Assembly (NCBI RefSeq): GCF_001047375.1
Contig: NZ_LFVU01000026.1
Location: 124,001-188,000, forward strand
Origin: Clostridium cylindrosporum DSM 605
GTDB lineage: Bacteria > Bacillota > Clostridia > Clostridiales > Caloramatoraceae
Direction of reading: 5' to 3'
Length of the DNA: 64,000 nt
Under the pieces are notes generated by a model. It worked only from the letters and a program-made list of their open reading frames with translations. It did no database searches and was not told the DNA's origin. Shown here piece by piece: positions 1 to 10,091 of this stretch. The first letter of the stretch is position 1; every line of letters begins with the position of its first letter. A program made the translations under genes and the position numbers.

Positions 1-1146
1 TATTTAGATTGGACAGAAGTAAATGTAGGAAGTAGATTTATATTTTCCCTACCATATACAGATAAAAAGAGTAATTTAGAGTCTAAAATAAGTGAAATAG
101 ATAATTATAATATTAAACCATTAACAGGCATCTTAGAAAAAGAAAACATAGCTGGAGAGAGAAATACTATTTTAATAGTAGAGGATGAGATGGAAAATAT
201 TATGGTGGCCCTTAGCATTTTAAGAAATGAAGATTACAATGTTTTAATTGCTTCCTCTAAGGATGATGCTATGAGAAAAGTTGCAGAAAACAATATTGAC
301 TTAGTAATTTTAGATTTAATTATCCCAGGAGCATCAGGAATAGACATATGTAAGGAAATGAGAAAAGTATACACATTAATAGAGATGCCAATACTAATAT
401 CTACACTTAAAAACACAAATTATGATTTAAACTTAGCTTTAAGAGCAGGTGCAAATGACTTTATAACAAAACCATTTGAAGAAAAGGAAATGATTGCGAG
501 AGTAAAGACATTAATTAACTTGAAAAAATCCATGGAAGAGGCAGTTAAAAATGAATTGGCTTTTTTACAGGCTCAGATAAAACCTCACTTTTTATATAAT
601 TCATTAACCGCTATTATATCCTTTTGCTATACCGATGGAGAGAGGGCAGCTAAGTTACTTACCCATTTTAGCAAGTATTTAAGATTTACATTTGATATGG
701 ACAATAAAGCTATGTATACAATACTGAGAAAGGAACTTGAAGCAGTAGATGCATATGTGGAGATTAAAAAAGCACGGTTAGGAGAAAAAATAAAAATAGA
801 ATATGATATTCAACCGGATATGATGGATGAAAAGATTCCTTCTTTATACATACAGCCTCTAGTAGAAAATGCAATAAACCATGGGCTTTATGAAAAGGAA
901 GATGGAGGAACAGTATCCGTATCTGTTAGAAGAATAGAAGGAAGAGTTTTTATTCAGGTTAAAGATGATGGGGTTGGTATGACTAAGGAGAAACTTAAGG
1001 AGCTTAATAGCATGGACTATAATAACTCTGGAGTAGGACTTTCGAACATAAGAAAAAGGGCCAGAAGGCTTAATGAAGCTGATATGATTATTCACAGTAT
1101 TGAGGGAAAAGGCACTACAATAACTATAATTTTTAGATATTTGTAG
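1..1146 (+). CDS. Hybrid sensor histidine kinase, C-terminal part (5' end outside window)
   Basis: The frame is open from base 1, so the gene begins before the window. The visible 381 residues start with the last strand of a HATPase domain (GSRFIFSLPY), followed by a receiver domain from about nt 166 (TILIVEDE, phospho-acceptor Asp at nt 313-315 in VILDL, Lys in TKPF). A second kinase module of the LytS/His_kinase type follows, with the His at nt 586-588 in KPHFLYNS, an N box (PLVENAINHG), DDGVGM and GVGLSNIRKR. The order HATPase-REC-His_kinase-HATPase is typical of large 7TMR-DISM-type hybrid kinases, although the sensor is not visible. The response regulator 27 nt downstream is the likely phosphotransfer partner. 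Confidence 0.88.
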   Translation, partial: YLDWTEVNVGSRFIFSLPYTDKKSNLESKISEIDNYNIKPLTGILEKENIAGERNTILIVEDEMENIMVALSILRNEDYNVLIASSKDDAMRKVAENNIDLVILDLIIPGASGIDICKEMRKVYTLIEMPILISTLKNTNYDLNLALRAGANDFITKPFEEKEMIARVKTLINLKKSMEEAVKNELAFLQAQIKPHFLYNSLTAIISFCYTDGERAAKLLTHFSKYLRFTFDMDNKAMYTILRKELEAVDAYVEIKKARLGEKIKIEYDIQPDMMDEKIPSLYIQPLVENAINHGLYEKEDGGTVSVSVRRIEGRVFIQVKDDGVGMTKEKLKELNSMDYNNSGVGLSNIRKRARRLNEADMIIHSIEGKGTTITIIFRYL

Positions 1147-1173
1147 TTAGGATCTTTTCGGGAGGAAGTTTGA

Positions 1174-2295
1174 ATGAGGACCATAATTATTGATGATGAA
1201 AAACCTATATTAGACCTTATGAAAATAATGATTAGCAAAAATAAGAATTTAGAAATAGTAGGTGAATTTACTAGTTCTAAAGAGGCCCTAGTAGAAATAC
1301 AAAGACTTATGCCAGATGTTATTTTTGTTGATATTGAAATGCCTTATATGAATGGTATAGAGTTTGCAGAGAAGGTAGAGAAGTTAAATCAAGATATTCA
1401 AATAGTTTTTATAACCGCATATGAAAACTATGCAATTGATGCATTTAAAGTTAATGCAGTAAATTATATTTTAAAACCAATTAATGAGGAGGACATAGAT
1501 ACAACTGTATCTAGACTACTTAAAAATAGAGGCTTAAATACTTCAAATGAGGTATTAGCTGAAAGCAACAAAATATACTGTCTCGGACATTTTAAGGTAT
1601 ATGGAAAAGATGGATGTGAAATAGAAAAGTGGTATACATCTAAGGTGCAAGAAGCCTTTGCATATTTTATATATAAGGGTGGAGAGGGAGTAGATAAATG
1701 GCAGCTATGTGAGGTTCTGTGGGAGGACTCTCCACCGAAGAAAGCAGAAAGTAATCTACATAGCACTATATATAGACTGAAAAGGGTTTTAAAAAATGCT
1801 GCAATAGAAAATAAGGTAATTAATCAAGGTGGAAAATACAAAATGGATTTTACAGGGTTTAGTTGTGACTTATGGGAGTTCCTAAGCTTTATGAAGAAAA
1901 ACCCAAGAGTTAATGGTGAAGGCATTGAAAATTATAAGAAAATAATAGATCTATATAATGGGTCTCTATTTGGTAGTAAGGATTATGTATGGGCTGTAGA
2001 ATTAAATGAGAAGATAAATAGATATTATAGCTATGGAGTTAAGAATATAGCCAATTACTATATTGATATGGAAAATTACAATGAAGCCTATGAATATCTA
2101 AGAAAGTTAATTGAAGTAAATCCATTTGATGAGGATGCACATGAGCTAATAATAAGGGTTCACTTCCTTATTGGAGATAGGATTGGATTAATTTCTCACT
2201 ATACTAAAATGGTTGAGATATTTGAAAAAGAGCTAGATATACCTATTAAGGAATCTACTAGAAAACTTTATAGAGAAATGCTGGGGAAGCTATAG
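1174..2295 (+). CDS. Response regulator with SARP-like (winged helix plus BTAD) output domain
   Basis: 373 residues. A receiver domain spans about 1-115, with acidic pocket D7/D8, phospho-acceptor D53 in FVDIEMP and K101 in the LKP motif. Residues about 140-220 form an OmpR/SARP-like winged helix (W-x-x-x-K-x-x-E then W-x-D-S-P-P-K-K-A-E-S-N). The remainder is a helical TPR-like bacterial transcriptional activator domain ending at LYREMLGKL. REC-wHTH-BTAD is the COG3947 arrangement. It follows the kinase in one operon with a good SD (GGGAGGAAG). The adhesin downstream is a plausible but unproven target. Confidence 0.88.
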   Translation: MRTIIIDDEKPILDLMKIMISKNKNLEIVGEFTSSKEALVEIQRLMPDVIFVDIEMPYMNGIEFAEKVEKLNQDIQIVFITAYENYAIDAFKVNAVNYILKPINEEDIDTTVSRLLKNRGLNTSNEVLAESNKIYCLGHFKVYGKDGCEIEKWYTSKVQEAFAYFIYKGGEGVDKWQLCEVLWEDSPPKKAESNLHSTIYRLKRVLKNAAIENKVINQGGKYKMDFTGFSCDLWEFLSFMKKNPRVNGEGIENYKKIIDLYNGSLFGSKDYVWAVELNEKINRYYSYGVKNIANYYIDMENYNEAYEYLRKLIEVNPFDEDAHELIIRVHFLIGDRIGLISHYTKMVEIFEKELDIPIKESTRKLYREMLGKL

Positions 2296-2304
2296 TTAAA
2301 CAAG

Positions 2305-2335
2305 GGGTTGATGCAAACTTAATTTGCATCAACCC
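2305..2335 (+). terminator. Stem-loop after the two-component operon
   Basis: GGGTTGATGCAAA pairs perfectly with TTTGCATCAACCC over a 5-nt loop, 10 nt after the regulator stop codon. No long T-run follows, so termination is inferred from the 13-bp stem and its position. Confidence 0.6.
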
Positions 2336-2450
2336 ATTAATCTTTAGTAAGAATATTGTAAGTTATATGATAGTTATTTGTTAGAGAGGTTTATTATCAT
2401 CTAATTAGCCGAGAAAAATTGACAAAAGACTAAAAGAAAGGAGTGAGAGT

Positions 2451-5400
2451 ATGATTAAACAAAAAAGGCTAGTATCTCTAATAATAGCTAGCATATTTAT
2501 CCTACAGGTAATAGGAATGAATTTTCCTATTACTGAAGTAAAAGCACTGAGTAATGATATTACCAGTAAGTTTCAGTTTATAACTGGAGTAAAATTAAAA
2601 GATGGGAATGGAAATGACCTATCCAGTGTTAATGGTGTAGACATAAATTCAAAAGTTCGTATAGAATATGGCTTTGAACTCCCAGATGATGTTGAGATTA
2701 GTAGTGGAGATTATTATAAAATGTCCTTACCGAAGGAGATTAAAATCGTATCTACAATATCCAAGGGCATTTATAATGGGAGTGATAAAGTAGCTGACCT
2801 ATATGTTGGTACCGATGGGGAAATAAAAATAACATTTACAGATTACGTAGAGAACCATTTAGGTATAGCTGGAGGTTTTTATGTTGAATGTGGTTTTGAT
2901 GAAAGCAGTATACCAGAGAAGAACCCAGTAGAAATATATTTTGATATTCAAGGAGATTCAGATCCAATTAAAATAATTATAAATTTTAATGAGCCTGAAT
3001 ATGATCCAATTACTGTTCTAAAGTCTGGAGAATATATTTCTAGTTCAAAAGAAATAGAATGGAAGATTATAGTGAATCCTAAAAAATCTATGATTTATGC
3101 AAATGATGTATTTGCAGATAATATTCCAAAGGGACAAGAATATGTAGAGGGATCAGCAAGAATTGATAACGGGGCAGATATTTCAGGATTTTCATATGAG
3201 AAATCTTCAGATGGAGTAAAAACAGGGACTTTAAAATATAAGTTTACTGAAAATACTAAGAATACCTATACCATTTCATTTAAAACTAAACCAGACCTAA
3301 ATATGGCACAGCATATAAATAAGGCGACAGTGATGAATGGAGATAATCTAATAGCTTCAAATGAAGCAAGGGTTAATATTCAAGTAGGAGAAGTTGTCAC
3401 ATCTATTAAAAAGTTAGGAAAGTATGATGAGATAAATAAAAAAATTGACTGGCAGATAATTGTAAATGAAAATAACCAATCAATTCAAAATGCGATTGTT
3501 ACTGACACAATCCCAAAGGGATTAGCCTTAGATAAGGAAAGTGTAAAATTAAATGGTGTGTCTATACAAGAAGGGAAATATACCTATATAGATAATAAAA
3601 TTATCTATAATTTTGAAGGTACTATTACAGATAAACAAGTAATTACCTTTTCCACCTATGTAGACCCTAGTTACTATTATACAAATAAAATTTATAATTT
3701 TGTAAATACTGCAAAATTAAATGGTGACAATATACCTGAAGTTACAGTTTCATCTAATGTGGTTCAAGTTGTAGCCAGTGTTATCTCAAAGTATGGAGTT
3801 TATGATGAAGACAAAAAAGAGATAACATGGTTTATAAAAGTTAATAGTAAAAGTGCAGAGTTAAATAATCCTAAAGTTATAGATAAAATACCTGTAGGAC
3901 TAGATTATATACAAGGTTCAGCATATATAAGTAAAAATGGTAGTACCGATAAAAAGTACGATGGTTTTGAATATAATTCTGATAAAAATGAATTAACCTA
4001 TCAATTTCAAGAATCAATTCGTGAAGTATATACAATCGTATTTAAAACAAAGGTACAAGAAAAATATTATTATACTAACGCCACAGTAACATTTAAGAAT
4101 TTAGCTGGTATAGAGATTAATGGTTTGTATACTGAATATCCAAGCTCATATATGTTTGATAGTAATTTAATTAAAAAGTCTGCAAATTATACGCAGGGGA
4201 ATGATTATATTGACTGGACTATAAATATTAATAGTAATGCTATACCAGTTGATAGCCCAACTATAGAAGATAAGCTACAAGATGGACTTGAACTTCAAAC
4301 AGATACTGTAACACTTAATAAGTTAGTTAAAGATAGTAGTGGGAATATTACAAAGGAAAATATACCTATATCTGAAGGGAGCATTATTTATGATATAAAA
4401 ACAGGAGTATTTCAGTTTAAGTTTTCAGGAGAAAAAATTGATAGTACATATGAGTTAAACTTTAGAACAAGTGTTACGAAACCTGGAGAGTACAGTAATA
4501 CTGCTTCATTTAAAGGTAAAGGTGTAGATGAGAGTTCAACAGTTAATAAGGTTGGTGTTTCATACTCTGATGGAGGAGGATGGGCAACTGGAACAACTGC
4601 TAAAATAAAGATTATAAAAGTGGACTCCGAGGATAACTCAAAGAAGCTAAAAGGAGCAGTATTCGAGCTGCTAGATCAGTATAAAAACCCTATAAAGATG
4701 TCCATGCCTACAGGGGATGATGGAGTAGTAATTTTTGATAAGGTTAAGTATAGATTAGCTCACTATATCAGAGAAGTTACTCCACCAGAAGGATATGAAA
4801 AAAGCGATATGCTTTATGAATATAAGCCACAAAGCGAATCAACTGGGAAAGATATAGAATATGTAGTTGAAAACGGGAAGGCAAAAATAAGAGGTAATAT
4901 AGAAATAATCAAAGTAGATCCAAGTGGAAATGTTCTTGAAGGTGCAGAGTTTAAGATCTACAAGAAAAGTGACACATCATTTAGTAATCCTATAGATACT
5001 AAGATTAGTGATGTAAATGGGCTTGTAAGATTTGAGAATATTGAATCTGGGGAATATATTGTTAAAGAAACCAATGCTCCTATAGGATATTTTCTTTCAA
5101 CTGAAGTTAGGTTTGTAAGTATAGATGTAAATGGAGAAACAATAAAACTTGGCACTTTTGTAAATAAAGAAGGTATTCCGTTACCTAGTATTGATGGAGA
5201 GATAAAACTTAAAAAGATTAATGAAGAAGGAACTCCATTAGAAGGAGTAGAGTTCTCCTTAATAGATGAAAAAGGTAATATAGTAAAAACTGGTTTAACA
5301 GATGCTAATGGATTACTAGAATTTAAAGACTTAGAATATGGTAAATATACTGTAAAGGAAACTAAGTCACTTGTTGGATACAATACTTCTAGTGAAGTAT

Positions 5401-7799
5401 TTAATGTAGAACTAAGTGGAAGCAGTAAAATCCATGATATAGGAACAGTAACAAATACCAAGATTAAAGGTAATATTCAAATCAATAAGGTAGATGAAAG
5501 CTCAAATCCACTTGAAGGTGCAGAATTCACTTTATTTGATATTAATGAAAAGGCTATAAAAAATAGCGTAGCAGATGCAAATGGTTATGTAAAATTTGAG
5601 AATATCGAATATGGAGAATACAATATAAAAGAAACAAAGGCACCAACAGGATATGAAATTTCAGATAAGATTATACCTGTAAGTATTAAGGAAAATGGAA
5701 AAACAATTGAGCTAGGAGAGTTTGTAAACAATAAGATTCCGAAGGACGGAATAATAAAACTTAAAAAGATTAATGAAGAAGGAACTCCATTAGAAGGAGT
5801 AGAGTTCTCCTTAATAGATGAAAAAGGTAACATAGTAAAAAATAGTTTAACAGATGCTAATGGATTACTAGAATTTAAAGACTTAGAATATGGTAAATAT
5901 ACTGTAAAGGAAACTAAGCCACTTGTTGGATATAATACTTCTAGTGAAGTATTTAATGTAGAGCTAAGTGGAAGTAGTAAAATCCATGATATAGGAACAG
6001 TAACAAATACCAAAATCAAAGGTAATATTCAAATCAATAAGGTAGATGAAAGCTCAAATCCACTTGAAGGTGCAGAATTCACTTTATTTGATATTAATGA
6101 AAAGGCTATAAAAAATAGCGTAGCAGATGCAAATGGTTATGTAAAATTTGAGAATATTGAATATGGAGACTACAATATAAAAGAAACAAAGGCACCAACA
6201 GGGTATGAAATTTCAGATAAGATTATACCTGTAAGTATTAAGGAAAATGGAAAAATAATTGAGCTAGGAGAGTTTGTAAACGATAAAATTGATTCCACTA
6301 ATAATGATACTGAAATTCTTGATGATGATGGAATAATAAAACTTAAAAAGCTTAATGAAGAAGGAACTCCATTAGAAGGAGTAGAGTTCTCTTTAATAGA
6401 TGAAAATGGACAAGTAGTTAGAACATTAACAACAGATGCTAATGGATTACTGGAATTTAAAGAATTAGAATATGGTAAATATACTGTAAAGGAAACTAAA
6501 CCACTTGTTGGATACAAAATATGTACTGAAAGTTTTAACGCTAATCTAAGTGAAACCCAAAAAACCCTTGATATTGGAACAATTATAAACACTAAGATAA
6601 AGGGGAGTATCGAGTTTGTAAAGATAGGTGAAGGTTCAGACTTAAATGGACTTAAAGGAGCAGAGTTTACTCTTTATGCAAAAAATGATAGTACATATTC
6701 AACTTCAGTTGCTACAGCAATTAGTGATGATAATGGACGAGTACACTTTAAAAACATAGAGTATGGGGAATATAGAATTAAAGAAACAAAAGCTCCATCA
6801 GGATATAATCTTTCAAGTGAGGTTATACCTGTAAGCATCAAGGTAGATAAAGAAACAGTAGTACTTAGTAAGTTTGTTAACAATAAAATTACTTCGAATA
6901 ATAACGGTAGTGGAAGTAGCAATAATTCTGGAGATAATGATGATGGGATAATAAAGCTTAAAAAGATTGGTGAAGATAATACTCCACTTAAGGGAGTAGA
7001 GTTTGCGCTATTAGATGAAAACCAAAAGATAATAAAAACAGGCCTAACAGATATTAATGGATTACTAGAGTTTAAGGGATTAAGGTACGGTAAGTATACA
7101 GTTAAGGAAACCAGGGCACTTGATGGGTATAAGATAAATAATATAAGTTTTATATCAAAGCTAGATAGTGTCAATAGAATTTATGATATTGGAACAATTA
7201 TTAATACTAAAATCAAAGGGGATGTTCAAATAAATAAGGTAGATGAAAATTTAAAGCCTTTAAAAGGTGCAGAATTTACTTTATTTGATAGTAATGGACA
7301 AAGTATTAAGTCTAAGATATCAGGTTCCAATGGAATAATAATATTTGAAAACCTAGTTTATGGAGAGTATGTAATTAAAGAAACAAAATCACCTAAGGGT
7401 TATGCTATTAACAAGAATCCTATAAATGTTTCTATAAAAACATCTGAAACTCAGGTCTTTACTGTAGAGAACAAAGTTGATAAGAATGCTGAGGAAGAAG
7501 ATAAAGATGAGGTGAAACCAGGGGATGAGGATAGCGATAATACTAATGGGGACAAAGAAGATAATGGAGAAATAAAGCCAGAGGATGAAGGTAAAGATAG
7601 TACTGATGCTGATAAAGAAGATAATGGACAAATAAAACCAGGGGATGAAAATACAGATAGCAATGCTGAAAAAATCAAGGGTAAAATACCACAAACAGGA
7701 TTTGCCTTAGACACAGTTGTTTTATTAGTGGCAGGAGTAGTGTCAGTTATCATAGGAGCTATTATGCTAATTACAAGATATATTTTCTATAGACAATAA
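2451..7799 (+). CDS. Sortase-anchored adhesin with ten SpaA/Cna-B repeats
   Basis: 1782 residues. A Sec signal peptide (about 1-32) is followed by a roughly 680-residue region built of several adhesin/DUF11-like beta-sandwich modules, each containing a motif of the type W-x-I-x-V-N. Ten SpaA/Cna-B isopeptide domains start near residues 715, 813, 915, 1005, 1100, 1189, 1294, 1383, 1498 and 1588. They carry the expected strand Lys (KLKKIN, INKVD) and the Glu of ETKAPxGY. An acidic linker with three similar units leads to the sorting signal IPQTG, a hydrophobic helix and a short basic tail, so the protein should be wall-linked by sortase. Two domain types alternate from domain 3 onward. No sortase gene lies in the window. 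SD is AAGGAGTG. Confidence 0.93.
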   Translation: MIKQKRLVSLIIASIFILQVIGMNFPITEVKALSNDITSKFQFITGVKLKDGNGNDLSSVNGVDINSKVRIEYGFELPDDVEISSGDYYKMSLPKEIKIVSTISKGIYNGSDKVADLYVGTDGEIKITFTDYVENHLGIAGGFYVECGFDESSIPEKNPVEIYFDIQGDSDPIKIIINFNEPEYDPITVLKSGEYISSSKEIEWKIIVNPKKSMIYANDVFADNIPKGQEYVEGSARIDNGADISGFSYEKSSDGVKTGTLKYKFTENTKNTYTISFKTKPDLNMAQHINKATVMNGDNLIASNEARVNIQVGEVVTSIKKLGKYDEINKKIDWQIIVNENNQSIQNAIVTDTIPKGLALDKESVKLNGVSIQEGKYTYIDNKIIYNFEGTITDKQVITFSTYVDPSYYYTNKIYNFVNTAKLNGDNIPEVTVSSNVVQVVASVISKYGVYDEDKKEITWFIKVNSKSAELNNPKVIDKIPVGLDYIQGSAYISKNGSTDKKYDGFEYNSDKNELTYQFQESIREVYTIVFKTKVQEKYYYTNATVTFKNLAGIEINGLYTEYPSSYMFDSNLIKKSANYTQGNDYIDWTININSNAIPVDSPTIEDKLQDGLELQTDTVTLNKLVKDSSGNITKENIPISEGSIIYDIKTGVFQFKFSGEKIDSTYELNFRTSVTKPGEYSNTASFKGKGVDESSTVNKVGVSYSDGGGWATGTTAKIKIIKVDSEDNSKKLKGAVFELLDQYKNPIKMSMPTGDDGVVIFDKVKYRLAHYIREVTPPEGYEKSDMLYEYKPQSESTGKDIEYVVENGKAKIRGNIEIIKVDPSGNVLEGAEFKIYKKSDTSFSNPIDTKISDVNGLVRFENIESGEYIVKETNAPIGYFLSTEVRFVSIDVNGETIKLGTFVNKEGIPLPSIDGEIKLKKINEEGTPLEGVEFSLIDEKGNIVKTGLTDANGLLEFKDLEYGKYTVKETKSLVGYNTSSEVFNVELSGSSKIHDIGTVTNTKIKGNIQINKVDESSNPLEGAEFTLFDINEKAIKNSVADANGYVKFENIEYGEYNIKETKAPTGYEISDKIIPVSIKENGKTIELGEFVNNKIPKDGIIKLKKINEEGTPLEGVEFSLIDEKGNIVKNSLTDANGLLEFKDLEYGKYTVKETKPLVGYNTSSEVFNVELSGSSKIHDIGTVTNTKIKGNIQINKVDESSNPLEGAEFTLFDINEKAIKNSVADANGYVKFENIEYGDYNIKETKAPTGYEISDKIIPVSIKENGKIIELGEFVNDKIDSTNNDTEILDDDGIIKLKKLNEEGTPLEGVEFSLIDENGQVVRTLTTDANGLLEFKELEYGKYTVKETKPLVGYKICTESFNANLSETQKTLDIGTIINTKIKGSIEFVKIGEGSDLNGLKGAEFTLYAKNDSTYSTSVATAISDDNGRVHFKNIEYGEYRIKETKAPSGYNLSSEVIPVSIKVDKETVVLSKFVNNKITSNNNGSGSSNNSGDNDDGIIKLKKIGEDNTPLKGVEFALLDENQKIIKTGLTDINGLLEFKGLRYGKYTVKETRALDGYKINNISFISKLDSVNRIYDIGTIINTKIKGDVQINKVDENLKPLKGAEFTLFDSNGQSIKSKISGSNGIIIFENLVYGEYVIKETKSPKGYAINKNPINVSIKTSETQVFTVENKVDKNAEEEDKDEVKPGDEDSDNTNGDKEDNGEIKPEDEGKDSTDADKEDNGQIKPGDENTDSNAEKIKGKIPQTGFALDTVVLLVAGVVSVIIGAIMLITRYIFYRQ
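5209..6890 (+). repeat. Tandem DNA repeat of two-domain units inside the adhesin gene
   Basis: The stretch starting TTAAAAAGATTAATGAAG at 5209 recurs at 5761 (552 bp later) almost unchanged at nucleotide level, and again, more diverged, at 6343 (582 bp later). Each unit encodes one DGIIKLKK-type and one IKGNIQINK-type domain. Near-identity of the first two units indicates recent duplication or gene conversion and makes copy-number change likely. Confidence 0.85.
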
Positions 7800-7802
7800 A
7801 GT

Positions 7803-7837
7803 AAAAAGAACCTAGATTATAAATCTAGGTTCTTTTT
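7803..7837. terminator. Bidirectional terminator between adhesin and dnaC-like gene
   Basis: Perfect 16-bp stem (7803-7818 with 7822-7837) with loop ATA. The stem begins with A5 and ends with T5, so it can terminate both the plus-strand adhesin and the convergent minus-strand replication genes. Confidence 0.85.
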
Positions 7838-7844
7838 CATTATG

Positions 7845-8840
7845 TTATCTTTTTTTTACTTTATGTGAATTAATTATAATTCTTATATCCTGACCGAAGA
7901 ATTCAAAAATGTCAAAGTTCCCAAAGATTCTCGAAACTATTCTTTGATGATACTTTACTTGAAGTTCATCAAGTGATAGGTTCGTTGATATTATGGTTTT
8001 TTTACGTCTTAGAATTCTTTCATTAATTATATTAAAGATCTCCGATTGAGAAGATTGGGTTATGTTCTCTGTTCCAAGGTCATCTATGATAAGTAAGTCA
8101 CAATTAAGTGTATAATCAAGTTTTGATTTATCAGTATCACTGTACTTAATGTTTCTTATATTATCTATTAATGTAGATGATGTATTATATACAACAGACT
8201 TTCCCTTTTTTAGAACCTCCATTGCTATACAGTTACAAAGGAATGTTTTCCCAAGGCCTGTACTACCGGTAAAGAGGAGGTTGGTATTATTGTTATCAAA
8301 TGTCTCACAAAAATCTACACAACGAGCGCTGATTTCCATAATGTTGTCCCTTGGAGAAACCCCATAGGTTTCACTTTTAACAGTACTATAGTAGTCCATT
8401 TTAAAGGTAGTAAAATTCTCTCTTTGAAGAACATTTGTAAGATTTGATTGTTTGTAGTAAAGGTTTATAAGCTTTTGCTTAAAGCAGTTGCATTTTTTAG
8501 CATCAACGTATCCTGTATCCTTACACTTACTACATTTATAATTTATATCCATGTAATCATGAGCAAAGCCGTTTTCCGTAAGTATAACAGCTTTTTCCTG
8601 CTTTAATGATTCTATTTCTTTACGTTTATTTGATATAAACTCCTCAGCATCAATTCCTTCCTTAGAAAGCTTAAAAATGCTTGATGCTATTTCAAATCCA
8701 ATTGAACTTATTTTACTGTCTATATCCCTTATAACTGGAAGACGAGTATAAACCTCTTCAATTCTTTGTCTTTGGAGGTTTTCATTTCTTAAGCGTAGTG
8801 ACTCGTATTCCTCAAGTATTTCTGTAATATTAGATTTCAT
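7845..8840 (-). CDS. DnaC/DnaI-like helicase loader ATPase
   Basis: 331 residues. An N-terminal coiled region is followed by a cysteine cluster (CSKC at 103-106, CNC at 117-119) that probably binds zinc, as in DnaI. The AAA+ domain has Walker A GSTGLGKT at 192-199 and Walker B LLIIDDLG at 249-256, plus a sensor-1-like STN and an Arg-rich C-terminus. The family loads the replicative helicase during initiation. It is the downstream gene of a tight operon with the DnaD-like gene (2 nt apart), the usual clostridial pairing. Confidence 0.92.
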   Translation of the reverse strand: MKSNITEILEEYESLRLRNENLQRQRIEEVYTRLPVIRDIDSKISSIGFEIASSIFKLSKEGIDAEEFISNKRKEIESLKQEKAVILTENGFAHDYMDINYKCSKCKDTGYVDAKKCNCFKQKLINLYYKQSNLTNVLQRENFTTFKMDYYSTVKSETYGVSPRDNIMEISARCVDFCETFDNNNTNLLFTGSTGLGKTFLCNCIAMEVLKKGKSVVYNTSSTLIDNIRNIKYSDTDKSKLDYTLNCDLLIIDDLGTENITQSSQSEIFNIINERILRRKKTIISTNLSLDELQVKYHQRIVSRIFGNFDIFEFFGQDIRIIINSHKVKKR

Positions 8841-8842
8841 AG

Positions 8843-9763
8843 TTAATCACCTAATCCTAATAGCTGTTTTCTTATTTTAGACATATCATAGCTATACTCA
8901 TCCTTCTTAATAGGCTCAAATGATGCAGGTTGCACTTTAGGTGAGTAACCTTTCTTCTTATGAACATCTATATCTTCAGGTGTTTTAACACCTTTTTTGT
9001 GCCAATCAGTAAGAATGGTATCTATATATTTAAGATTTGTTCCGTTAGTTTTTAGTATACAAATCTCACAGGCTTTATATATAATATCCGTGGAGAATTT
9101 ATATACGAATAACCATTTATTAAATAATTCTTCCTGAGGCTTAGTAATGTCTGCACCTGTTTTTCCAAGAAAGCCAAGTATATCTCTGTATTTGCTCCAT
9201 TTTTTATCATAGTCCGCTATAAGATTCATAGCATCATCAGGAGTTTTGACACCTGCCTCGTGCCAACTCATAGCAACCTTTTCGATATATCTAACATCTG
9301 GTTTGTTTTTAGATATACAATACTGAACAAGTATCATTATAACCTCTGGACAAAGAGAGTAATCAGATAGTATAGATTTAAATATATCCACATCTCTAAA
9401 TGAAAGAGGTCTTCCAAGTGTTTGCTCAAGTTCGGTTAACATATCACGAAGACGGTTATCAAATAAAAGCTCATCATCCCTTTTCTCTGTAAGAGAATTT
9501 ATTTCTATATGACCTGTATTCTCAAGAGTTAAAACACCAAGCCTGTTAAGCTCTTCAAATGCTCTATAAACATCGGTTTCAAGCATTGCAAGGGTGTTTG
9601 CTATATGAGATATATTAACCTGTCTTTCCGCAAAACCTTGTCTTAAACAAAAAAGATATACCTTTAGAAAATCTCCACGTATATCTTTTAGGTAGTTATC
9701 TATGAAAGTATTGTCTACAGGGGTAAACCCTGGTGACTTTAAGCTTATTTTTATGTTTGACAT
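8843..9763 (-). CDS. DnaD/DnaB-like replication initiation protein
   Basis: 306 residues. The N-terminal about 110 residues resemble the winged-helix DnaD oligomerisation domain. Two C-terminal DnaD (DnaB_2) domains follow, each ending in the signature helix: YIEKVAMSWHEAGVKTPDD near 180-200 and YIDTILTDWHKKGVKTPED near 257-275. In Firmicutes these proteins remodel DNA at origins and recruit the helicase with the loader encoded immediately downstream. The duplicated DnaD tail is common in clostridia. Confidence 0.92.
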   Translation of the reverse strand: MSNIKISLKSPGFTPVDNTFIDNYLKDIRGDFLKVYLFCLRQGFAERQVNISHIANTLAMLETDVYRAFEELNRLGVLTLENTGHIEINSLTEKRDDELLFDNRLRDMLTELEQTLGRPLSFRDVDIFKSILSDYSLCPEVIMILVQYCISKNKPDVRYIEKVAMSWHEAGVKTPDDAMNLIADYDKKWSKYRDILGFLGKTGADITKPQEELFNKWLFVYKFSTDIIYKACEICILKTNGTNLKYIDTILTDWHKKGVKTPEDIDVHKKKGYSPKVQPASFEPIKKDEYSYDMSKIRKQLLGLGD

Positions 9764-9902
9764 GTAATCACATCCTAATTATATCAAGTTCTAAAATTAA
9801 AGACTGCCTACATTATAACAAAACGAAAAGCTACACTCAACATCGAATAAACCTTATATAATTCTATAAATTAAGCCTATACCTACATAGGGCAATATAA
9901 CC

Positions 9903-10091
9903 TTATTTTTTGTTAGGGTTTGAGAAGATACCTCTTTTATAAGCTGCAAATAAAAATAGTCCAATTGTAAGAACGGATACTCCTACAGACCATAAAATGA
10001 AGGTCGGATTGAAGCCTGATAAGTAGCTGAACATAAAGGCAGAGCCAATAATTGTTATAATTCCAAGTATCATAGCGTCTCTTCTAGTCAT
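9903..10091 (-). CDS. Small two-TM membrane protein, unknown function
   Basis: 62 residues with two clear hydrophobic segments (about 8-25 and 32-49) and a basic C-terminus. An excellent SD (AGGGGGT) precedes the ATG, which supports a real gene. No family is recognised. It stands alone between the replication operon and the divergent M23 peptidase gene. Confidence 0.65.
   Translation of the reverse strand: MTRRDAMILGIITIIGSAFMFSYLSGFNPTFILWSVGVSVLTIGLFLFAAYKRGIFSNPNKK

Noticed and set aside
2336-2450. c-di-GMP riboswitch upstream of the adhesin
   Set aside because: Adhesins in clostridia can have one, but neither the class I nor the class II conserved core is present in this leader.
5209-6890. 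CRISPR-like periodic repeats
   Set aside because: The period is 552-582 bp and the repeats encode protein domains in frame; there are no short repeats with unique spacers.
4958-7174. Long minus-strand ORFs inside the adhesin gene
   Set aside because: They mirror the repeats of the coding strand and have no SD; reading-frame shadows of a repetitive gene.
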